From Aradus depressus (taxonomy: Eukaryota > Arthropoda > Insecta > Hemiptera > Aradidae), in NCBI GenBank assembly GCA_963662175.1, contig OY759216.1, positions 39,573,087 to 39,637,086 on the forward strand: a stretch of DNA of 64,000 nucleotides, read 5' to 3'. Positions within the stretch are counted from its first letter, which is position 1. Each line of letters begins with the position of its first letter. Below are positions 46,860 through 64,000 of this stretch, in pieces. A program made the position numbers and the translations under genes. The notes under the pieces were generated by a model. That model ran no database searches. It was not told the origin of the DNA and was given only the letters and a program-made list of their open reading frames with translations.

Positions 46860-48100
46860 TGTGTCCCCGCTTTGACTTGATGTCTCAAGCAGTTTCACTT
46901 GGAGACTTGCATCAGTAAGAAGCTACGTTAGTATCCTCGGAACTGAGTTAGGATTGCTTAGAAAAAATAGCTTTGTCCAGAAACATTTATGTGGAGTCAG
47001 GCCTACAACCTGATATAAACATTTGTTGATGGAAGGTATACAGAGATATCCCCAATTTTTGTGGTACAAGCATTCGCAGTTTCTCCCTTCTCAGATAAGC
47101 ACCAAAAATAAATGTTTGAACATTATTAGTAATAGTAATATTACTTTATGAATATTTAACTATATTGCTATACTCTGAGTAGAAAGAATCATTAAATTGT
47201 TGGTTAATAATATCCCAATGCTTCCAATCATTCGATATGACTTTCTAGTTAATGTTCCTTATTATCGGCCAATAATCCAGAGGTTCATTTTTTCCGACGA
47301 TATTTCGGGTTGATTCCACATTTATTATGATCTAAAGAAGGGGTGCGCCAAATCGACTCAAAAAAAAAGTGGATGGAAAATTGAAAAATAAAGAAAAATG
47401 TAACGTTTTGAAAATATTGTCAATTTCAAAAATACATACCTATATTATGTATGTATATTTTTTGTGTGAAATAGACAATATATTAAAAAAACGTTTTTCT
47501 TAATTTTTTTAACATCCCAGAATAGCCTAAGGAACACATTTCTAGTTAATATATTTTTTTTTTTAATTAGGTGGTACGCCAAATAAAAATTGGCAACTGC
47601 TGCTTTAGGTTGTTCATTATTTTGAGACCGCACACAGGTTCATAAAGATACTTCTTTATATTTGGTACCGACTAGAGGATTCATCAAAGTTCTACTGAGG
47701 TCACCTTTTAAATGTATTCTTTATTCAATATTATTCTGTTGATGAAAAAAATAAAAAATTGAATTTCCTTCAATTAAAATTGATGCTGTTGAAACGATTG
47801 ACTTCATAAACGTTGAAACTTAAACCAATTTTTTCAAGATAGACTTTTTCAACGATTATAATAAAATTAATTCACAATTCGATACCAAATTAAGACCATA
47901 AGTACCAACACAGGGTTTCAAAACCTGTTTTTTGTTTTTTTTAAACTGACCCACTTCGTGTGAAGGAATAAAATAGTAATGCGAGTATTTCATAGTTTCT
48001 CTTTCGAAGATGGCTTCCTGCAATTGCTATGAACAAATAAAAGAAAATAACTTTTTTTTAAACATTTTTAATCCCACAAATAATACATAGATATTTTTCC
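46860..48100. other. Unassigned AT-rich region
   Basis: A weakly inverted pair (CTAAAGAAGGGGTGCGCCAA at 47332 and the inverse of CTAAAGCAGCAGTTGCCAAT ending about 47616) may bound a ~290-bp element, but no target duplication was found. Nothing else is recognised. Confidence 0.35.
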
Positions 48101-48127
48101 AGTTTCGGCTTTTGTCATCGTCAGCAT
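48100..48127 (-). mobile_element. PLE-like tail motif, P5-related
   Basis: The minus strand reads CTGACGATGACAAAAGCCGA, then AACTGG. It has the CTGACGA...GCCGAAAC plan with a poorly paired stem. The flanking 250 bp to the right contain an 89-codon + strand frame (48112-48381) with no recognised domain. Confidence 0.4.
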
Positions 48128-48714
48128 TTCTAGGCCACGGAGCAGTCCGTCAAAGATGTCCTAGGACCGAGCCCTGGTGCTATCCACTGAAGTACGGGAA
48201 AACAGGAAATTTCAGTCGCATGAGGATGGATCGCGAGCCATCAGACGAAGAGAGGTTCTCTCAGCATCCTCGGTGGATCTGTACCTCAAGCAGCCTAATT
48301 GCCTCTGTCATACGAAGATATGAACTTATGAATGATATGAACTACGCGCACGAATCGAGGGTCTCCAATACCTGTGAGTAGACAGACAGGTTCCTGTCCC
48401 CGGGCTAACAAACGTGCAACGTACTGAAAGGACTATCCCTGATTATGTTCAGAAATTTAATTGTTACTTCCTCAGTCTATACAAAGTATAGGGGAAGTTA
48501 TGTAATCGGTCAACACTTCGAAGTTGAGTTTTGACCGGGTTTTAATGTTTTCCGACACCCTGATTCTAAAAATTAAAAAAAAAAGACTGTGTGTGTCTGT
48601 GATACGATAACTCCTGGTAGAATGAATGTATCGACACAAAAATTTATGTGTCAAGAACCTGAAGAGGACGACATCTATTGATTTTTTACCAAACCGACCA
48701 TAAAAAATGAATGT

Positions 48715-48880
48715 GACACCTGAAAAGAGTGGGACGACCCAGAAGAGGACAACGTAAACAGAGACGCAAGATGGTTTGATGCGGTGGGCTGGTGGAGACT
48801 GGGCCAGGACAGAGCTGCATGGGGACATTTCCTGGAGAAGGTCAAGGCTCTTGATGGGCTGTAGCGCTTATGATGATGAT
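48715..48880 (+). pseudogene. LINE ORF C-terminal fragment with TGA-repeat tail
   Basis: GRPRRGQRKQRRK, a frameshift, then WFDAVGWWRLGQDRAAWGHF and LEKVKALDGL with a stop, followed by ATGATGATGA. The RP..R..W.D.V.......AQDR..W......AL.G ending plus a short trinucleotide tail is typical of several APE-type LINEs. It interrupts R1. Confidence 0.6.
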
Positions 48881-49217
48881 GAACCGACCAATGGGAAATT
48901 TGGGAGGCTTAATATAAAAACTTCCGTTGTAAAGTATCGACATAAATTTTCATATGTAAATTCATACCCTCAATGAAGGTGACACTTATTAATTTTCAGC
49001 GGAATCGGCAGAAGGGAAGTGGCATCAGAGTGGGGCCCTGTAATGAATTTATCGAAATAAAACTTCATATTAAGGCCAAAACCCCATGAGGAAAATAACT
49101 GTCAATTTTCGGCAAACCAGCCAAAGGGAAGTGGGGGTTCAGGGAAGGGAGTAACTCAAAAACTAGGGTATAACTGCCAATATAATGAACGTATCGACAA
49201 AGGTAATTGATTAATTC

Positions 49218-49470
49218 ACATAGAAAAAAAGACGTCCTCCACGGTTTTACTTCCTACCAGAACCCATTATCAACGCAAAAACCTCTCATCAGTGGTACAT
49301 CTCACCACTGCAGTAGTCCTTTAGACTCTACACCATACGGGTGTAATGTCCCACTGATGATGACGCTGCTGCATTGAAAACCAGTTCTAGTCGCAAATAG
49401 AACAGTGGGAAAACAACACCTTTTTTTTCTATGAAAAATCTCGTCCTACAACACCTTACTATCACATATG
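49218..49470 (+). mobile_element. Decayed palindromic P1 element inside repeat R1
   Basis: Arms with CCAGAACCCATTATCAACGC on the left and the matching CTGATGATGACGCTGCTGCA on the right, and the P1 end (CTCGTCCTACAACACCTTAC). The flanks AATTGATTAATTC (49205-49217) and AATTGATGAATTC (49471-49483) differ at one position, giving an old 13-bp target duplication. The surrounding sequence is R1 in minus orientation. Confidence 0.72.
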
Positions 49471-50224
49471 AATTGATGAATTCCTTCTGGGGAAGTACAG
49501 CGCCGGATAAACCAGACATATAAAATTGAATTGTTCAATAAGATCGAAAGTCATTGAGAGTTTATCCAGGTTAGTTGAGCCTTCAATAACCCCCGCCCTT
49601 CAGCCGATTTACCTGAAATTCATTGTCTTATATAAAATAACTTCAATTTTTTACAGACATAACCGCCTATTTTGGTTATAATAATTAAGTAAAAAGATTG
49701 GCTAATGGTCGGGTGTTCCTTCCTATTTTCAATTGTATCTAGAGCTAGCTCTATCGGATGATAGATAGATCTGTCAACTAGAACTAGAGTTAGATCTCTA
49801 ACAATGGGGGTTCCCCCTTCGACTAGTCTATAGACTCACTATTGGAAATAGACACTCATCTAAACAGACTACGGAGGACCTGGCACCCGTTCAGACATCT
49901 AAGCCAACCTATAGATCTATTATCATCTTTCGTAAGTCACGTATTCAAACATCTTAGATTTATTTTTGAGGCTATCTTCACAAAATTACAGTTAAGAGTA
50001 AATCCTAATGGACAAAATAAAGAAAAAGCATCACATTAATATAAAACAACATATAATTTATTTTTGGGATAACTTTTTTTTTTTTTTTGTTTTACAACAT
50101 TTGGTGGCAACTGTTGCCTCCACGCAACAATCAGCTACCAAGAGAACGTGGTGAGTAGATGTCTTGAGTGGGTTAGAAGAGGAAGGCCCTCCAGCGATAA
50201 CTCCTCATGGCGAAATTTAAAAGG

Positions 50225-50830
50225 TCGCGGTGAGTCACTAGCTATGTACTTCCCCAGCACGAATTAATAAATTACGTTTTTGCTCTCCCTCCAAAGCCAA
50301 TCGAGGTTTACGCTAAAACTCAAAATTTGATTACTTTGTTTGGTTTCTGAATCCTCCTACTAAATTTTGTGTAGATATATTCATTACATCGGTAGTAATA
50401 CCTTCGAGCGATTTCGCGGAAAATTAATAGGTTCCATTCTTATGGGGTTTTGAATTTAAATATAAAATTTCATGTCGATTCATCGGCAGTTACTGAGATT
50501 TTTGAGTCTCCACCATCTGTTGCGCTGAAAGTTAATAAATGTCATCCTAAAAGGACGTTGAAATTTTATGACATTTCATTATTCATTACAACAAGAGTAA
50601 TGAAAGTTTTTGTGTTACGCCTCCCCTCTAATCTCCTTACCCTTTGGCCGATTTGGCTAAAAATCAATAGGTGTGGTCTTTTGAGGGATCTCGATACACA
50701 TATATAATTTTGAGTCGATACCTTCATTCTATCGGTAGTTATCGTGTTCATAGACTCACACACAGACCGATATTTTTATTTTATTTTTGGAATTGTTATT
50801 TGGCGATGTTGAAAACTCCGCATCGAATTT
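50225..50830 (+). repeat. Repeat R1, second near-complete copy (plus)
   Basis: TAGCTATGTACTTCCCCAGC, TTACGTTTTTGCTCTCCCTC, AATTTTGTGTAGATATATTC, CCGATTTGGCTAAAAATCAA and AGACTCACACACAGACCGAT in the order of the reference. It lacks the terminal hairpin; GACTCATTACAATAAG is a decayed end. An 85-codon + frame inside it (50450-50707) is not a gene. Confidence 0.65.
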
Positions 50831-51454
50831 TTGACTCATTACAATAAGTTGATTTTTTCGGCATTTTTTGCAGAGGTGCCTTCTTTTTTTTTTTTTTTGA
50901 CAATATTTCCACTTGAAAGTGTCCCGAAAAATTGTCTAGTAAGAAAAAACTTCTGGAAAAAATTCCGAAAAAAATCAACAAGAAAATCATTACAATAAGT
51001 AGGTACCTCAAAGAAAAAGGGGAGAAAGTGGGTATCACTACTGTTGTATATAAAATAAAGGAGAATATTTTCAAATTGTCTTCATCTAGAAGTTTTCACG
51101 AAAAACGTCAGCTTCAGGGAGCGGTTTTTGTCTGAAAAGGGTAGGAGGATTGTACAGCTGGACTTATGTTTTTGACATTGCTAATTATTTTTCGTTGTCC
51201 CCCCAGATGCGTTACGATCTTCTTCCTATTGTTTTAAACTTCAACCATATTTCAATCTATAACTGAGAGAGAGAAAAAAAAATAGTAGGTGAATCATCGG
51301 CACGGATAAACCAAATACGGTGTTGCTCTTTCTTCCAAATCACTCAACCGTTTAGACTAAAAATCTCGAATTGACTTGCATAGGAACTACTGAATCCTTG
51401 TAAATTTTGTGTCGATACATTTATTAGATCGACAGATATTAGGGTTTTTGAGTT

Positions 51455-51489
<35 letters not shown>

Positions 51490-51497
<8 letters not shown>

Positions 51498-52690
51498 AGT
51501 AAGGTACTGCTTACGATATGTTATACCGTATATACATCGAGAAAACCTGAACCTCTTCACATAAAAAAACGATGAGAGGAACAGAATATTTAATTCTTTT
51601 GTACATGATATGATTTGTATATGATATATGATTTGTTTTTTTCATATGTATACGCAGAAATACAATTTTGATCCTCCCGTCGGTTTTTTTAATTAGGCTG
51701 TAAAGATTCTTTCGAAAAAAATCAGTGGCGGGGTAATTGAAGAAAAGTACCCGCTATTCCAAGTTCTCTAGCTGCAATTTCTGGGATTAAAGAATCTGTC
51801 ACATATTCTTCTCAGAGTTCTTCATTTTGAAACCCCACCTGCCCACGTAGAAAAAAGTTTTTTTACATTTAAGCTCTATGGCAACCCCCTAAAAAAAACG
51901 TTTTTACTAACTTCTGTTCACGCGTTTAGTCTAAAATGTTAGTTCAAAATTTCACATCGCTACCATATAGATAGATATAGTTTACGAAATATTTTACTAT
52001 GACAGTGATCTCTTGGCGAGAACAATAAGGTTCCGTTGCCCCCTATTAGATAAAAAAAAAAAAAAAAAAAAAAAAGAGTGTATACACATAGATGTATATA
52101 TTGGCAGGAATATATAATTATTGGTAAATCATTGCGTAGTTATGGAGTAATTAATTGTACAATAAATATTGTAATTTTTATTAGGCTCTAATAACTACAA
52201 CCATCAAACAGGATAATAAAAAAATCATTATACCATCACTTACCTTAATTATCGAATGTACATTTTTTTTATTATAAAAAATAAAATAAAAATATTTTTA
52301 AAATGTTTTATACACTTTTCGGCAATACGAATGAACCAGTAATAAATGCCATAGTCACTTGCATCGTTAAGTTTTTTTGACAATTTTCTAAATGTTTATA
52401 TTATTTCGTAAATATGAATTCGATACAGTCCGAGCCCGAACTTACGACAAGAAGGAAAGAGGAAGACTGACTGGCCTGAAGCTCTCTGAAACTAGCGGAG
52501 TTCAGCAGTTTAACTACTGGCGCACTCTTCCTCTGTTTTGACTTTTTACGAATGATTCCTTTAATGAGCTTAATTCTATTTTTTATATGTTTTCTATATT
52601 ATATTTTGTAGTTTTTATCACTTTGATGGTTGTTTTGTATAAATTTTATAAATATTTCTCTAAAACGTATATATTTCTTGTGACATGGTT
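51490..52690. other. AT-rich spacer upstream of RSPRY1
   Basis: It contains a 25-A tract at about 52052 and otherwise unique-looking AT-rich sequence. No gene, element end or conserved motif was identified. Confidence 0.5.
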
Positions 52691-52861
52691 GGCTAACCTG
52701 TGAGAAGGCAACAGCTGATAACAGTGCATGTTAAATTAGGTTACCTTCTCATGTCGTAGTTTTTTAGTACAGATGTATTCAAGAGGATCACGTCACTTGA
52801 TTGGTCTCGTCAAGTAAATAAAAACCCGGGTATCCAGAAGACAGGCGGTGGCTGTTTTCTA
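52690..52861 (+). promoter_or_regulatory. Probable RSPRY1 promoter / 5' UTR region
   Basis: The 170 bp ahead of the start codon are more mixed in base composition than the flanks and show no repeat similarity that I can see. An inverted CCAAT element (TGATTGGTC) lies at about 52798-52806, next to a CACGTCAC half-CRE at about 52789. No TATA box at a convincing distance is visible. The transcription start cannot be placed from sequence alone. Confidence 0.35.
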
Positions 52862-61173
<8,312 letters not shown>

Positions 61174-61299
61174 TAAAATTGTCTAATAAATAAATAAAAT
61201 AAAAAACTATTTAAAAGTGTAAATATTTTAGTAGTTTTTATATTTTTTTTATTTATTAGACAGTATTATTTTATTTATTCATTTACTTTTTATCATTTA

Positions 61300-61412
61300 T
61301 TTTATCAGACAATCTCATTATGAAGGCAGCCTCGAAAGCTGGCTAGCATATAATAATACAATTTGAGAAAGACCAGACTACATTTTTATTTTACAACCTG
61401 TGAAATAATCAC
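61300..61412 (+). mobile_element. PLE-like tail, family P2, in RSPRY1 intron 7
   Basis: It reads TCTCATTATGAAGGCAGCCT, then CGAAAGCTGGCTAGC and GAAAGACCAGACTACATTTT, then AACCTGTGAAATAATCAC. The last segment is also next to the P2 element ending at 31862, so it belongs to the repeat or a shared target. Confidence 0.55.
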
Positions 61413-62487
61413 ATTTAGTGTTAACTCTTTAAAGATTGATCGGATTTTCATGAAATTTCACATGTCACGAACATCCTTATAAGCCAGAATGAAACATGGG
61501 CCGTCTCAACATTTTTTAGATGGCGAATCATGTAGAATGCACTCACAAGGCTAAACATTTGTTTTCCCACCAGAACAATATGGTTCGTTGCTTTTTTCCG
61601 GAATTTAAATGACATGTCTCATATCAATGTAAAACACTCAAATTTACGGCGTCATGAAAGTACTAGAAACGGCATCTAATGGCGCCGGGTGATACATCTT
61701 ATGACAGATTGTTTCTGAGACAATCTACTTGAAAGATAACGATATAAAATGATTTTAACAATTACGAAAACTGGCAAAATATATTTTGACATTGTAAAGC
61801 CCTTCGTCGATCTGAGGCGGACTTTGGTGGTTCAGCATCTACTTTTTGAAGATATGATCTGGTTTTATAGAAATGAAGTCAAGTCCTGAACCTGTAGTAT
61901 AACCAAATTACCTAAGGATGGATGGATTAGGTGGTATGTAACCTCATATGTCAAAAGCCGAAAATATTTTTATTGTTGAAGTAAGTCACGCTGCGTCTCC
62001 TCTAGAATCGTCATTAGTGGAAACGAACTAGAAAAATAAATACAAAATAAACAATTTCTCATATTCTTTGATTCGAATTACATCTGCGTTAACCCCGGAA
62101 TATAAGCTAGTAAAGTTGTATATCAATTTTCTTAGGCTATTATTAAGTGAAATTAATATTTGATAATATAAGTGCAGTTGCTTGTAACCCGACTGCAGAC
62201 CTCAAAGGAAAGTTATTTATCACAATATTATACCCTTTGTTGCCTCGACTGTGCACTTTTTAATGAGTAATGACGCTGACCGCCATATTGTCAAACTCTA
62301 AAAATCAAAGGACAACAAAACCCATCGAGTGGGGTATCAAATTAAAGGGTTTAGGAAGACGATACCAAACATATATAATTTTATGGGTTTGTTTTTGAAA
62401 TGTTTATAATAAAATAAATTAGTTCAAAATAAACAGAAAACCCGCGTACGATAAGAAGTCAAATATATTCCTGAAAGCAGTAAAAAG

Positions 62488-62690
62488 TGATAAAGTCTAC
62501 AATAGGGGTAAAGTCTACAATATGATAAAGTCTACAATAGGGGTAAAGTCTACAATATGATAAAGTATACAATAGGGGTAAAGTCTACAATATGATAAAG
62601 TATACAATAGGGGTAAAGTCTACAATATGATAAAGTATACAATAGGGGTAAAGTCTACAATATGATAAAGTATACAATAGGGATAAAGGT
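62488..62690 (+). repeat. 35-bp minisatellite, about 5.7 units
   Basis: Unit ATGATAAAGTCTACAATAGG, then GGTAAAGTCTACAAT. Units 3 onward carry AAAGTATACAAT in the first half, and the last has GGGATAAAGG. Each unit is itself two diverged halves (AAAGTCTACAAT twice). It lies in RSPRY1 intron 7. Confidence 0.9.
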
Positions 62691-64000
62691 AACAAAATAA
62701 TTTGAGAGAAGGACCGTTGGTATAATTCACCCCAACACACTTATCCTTGATTTTTTTCAGAAATTATAAAGAAACTTTGTAAAACGGTCGGCTGATTTTG
62801 TTATAAACAGCACAAAAAACTGACATACGTTTGTGTTGCAGTGAATTGTTTCAAAGGTCCTCCCGAATTTGGTGTTTTGCTTGCTATTAACGTTTTTCAC
62901 TTTTTACTGATTTCTTGGAATATATTTGACTTTTTTCGTAGTAAGTTTTTTTTTTTTTTACTTTTAAAGGTCTTTTAGTTTAAAATAGTTTAAAAAGATT
63001 TTGTCTCTTCAGAAAAAATATGTTTTTCGGCATATTGCGCTTCGCGTTATTTTGCTCTCGTGTAAAATATGCCTTTCTGACTTAAGGCATGTTTTCCCGT
63101 ACTACATCACAGATATTTTTATACTTTACCTACATTTGAGACTCATTTAAGGTCATTTTTAAGAATGTTACATAAATTTGTGAGTGGGTCAGATACGCTT
63201 GTGCTGGTGCAAAAAAAAACTTGATTGATTGCGATTATCTTTGATTTATTTTTCTACTGTTGAGAGTGAATGATAATGATTCAGTTGAGCCTTAACATAT
63301 CATTTTTTGTCATGATATATGGTCCAAGTGCCGCCCTTTTTCGGAGTATTGACTCTGAATAACTAAAACTATTTTTTTTCACCCGAAATATTGTCTATAC
63401 TTCAAAAAGAAAATGTATACGTATACTTCCAGCTTCGGCATTACACCATCGTCAAATACATTTCTGCCGTCTGTGTCGATATAGTGGAAAGCTAATAAAA
63501 TAAATAAAAACAAAGATCTTGTTCAACTTTTATATTGTCTGATTGCACAACAATATATAGATGAAACAAAAGTGACATTTAAGTTTGCTAAGTTGTCATA
63601 TTTATACACTCCTCGAGTTACCTAAAACTGTGACTCTATGTCCCCAAGGGAAGTGCTACCTTAATATAACATTTACAAGTATTTGAGTTGTAATCTACGA
63701 AATTAAAGAAAATGTATTAATAAAAAATTTGAAAAAAAAAATATATATATATAGTAGAATATATTTAAGAAATAAGGGCTATATGACATTATATCAAAGT
63801 TCAAGAAGAAAACTTAAAATGCGTACATTCTTTATAATAAAAAAAAACACAGCGGCGTTCACAGAGGTGAGAATTTGAAGTGACTTCTAAATTGAGGAAC
63901 GTTGTTTCCACATATATCTATGTTTGTTATTATCTGTTATTATTATAGGTTTCAAAATAAAATAAAACTTGTTTATTTAATATATTGTCTAATTTCACTA

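Noticed and set aside
47325..47620. Possible hAT element with CTAAAG ends
   Set aside because: The inverted similarity is weak and no 8-bp duplication could be found.
605..51492. Poly-C tracts as possible assembly gaps or adapters
   Set aside because: Two occur at the same site of a dispersed repeat, so they look biological, though exact length may be unreliable.

Overview
This is AT-rich metazoan nuclear DNA, most likely from an arthropod. The evidence is introns with GT-AG splice sites, a recognisable animal gene split into small exons, insect-type CCTAA/TTAGG units at SINE tails, and an unusual load of interspersed repeats. I see no prokaryotic gene structure and cannot name the species.

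Only one host gene is supported. On the + strand from 52862 to at least 61113 lie seven exons of an RSPRY1 orthologue (RING finger and SPRY domain protein 1). They join in frame into 336 codons and run off the right edge, so most of the SPRY domain and the RING finger are outside the window. Immediately upstream of the seventh exon are two broken tandem copies of its first ~90 bp, each with a piece of intron tail.

The remaining ~80% is a repeat landscape. Recognisable parts are: (1) Penelope-like retroelements (PLEs) with GIY-YIG endonuclease coding remnants and hammerhead-like CTGATGA...GAAA tail motifs in at least five tail families; many copies are head-to-head palindromes flanked by 12-14 bp target-site duplications (TSDs). 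(2) A tRNA-derived SINE in roughly 20 whole or partial copies, several with 9-12 bp TSDs and a CCTAA tail. (3) A second, poorer SINE family with a different tRNA-like head. (4) An abundant anonymous repeat, here called R1, that ends in a hairpin built on GGGGAAGTA. (5) DNA transposons: a complete non-autonomous Helitron, a hAT MITE with 8-bp TSDs, an internally deleted mariner, and several other inverted-repeat elements. (6) 5'-truncated LINE fragments, including a jockey-type one with poly(A) and TSDs. (7) Minisatellites and pure (TA)n, poly-C, poly-A and poly-T tracts.

Layout: 1-2150 mixed repeats with a poly-C tract; 2150-3800 a palindromic PLE nested in another PLE tail; 4000-6110 R1, a small PLE hairpin and a SINE; 6261-6892 hAT MITE; 7000-10600 dispersed repeats; 10935-11480 a 27-bp minisatellite; 11680-12800 R1 and a LINE tail; 15600-17700 a PLE with two elements nested in it; 18340-19517 SINE plus two further PLE palindromes; 21120-25820 SINEs and R1; 26580-28420 LINE endonuclease and a SINE split by a MITE; 29530-36310 mixed R1, SINE, LINE and PLE tails; 37607-38289 Helitron; 40200-46860 jockey LINE, SINEs, PLE tail and mariner; 48100-51500 R1, LINE tail and PLE palindrome; 52690-64000 the RSPRY1 locus, whose introns also hold a SINE copy and other repeats.

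All coordinates and matches were read by eye. Family assignments rest on remembered motifs, not on database searches.
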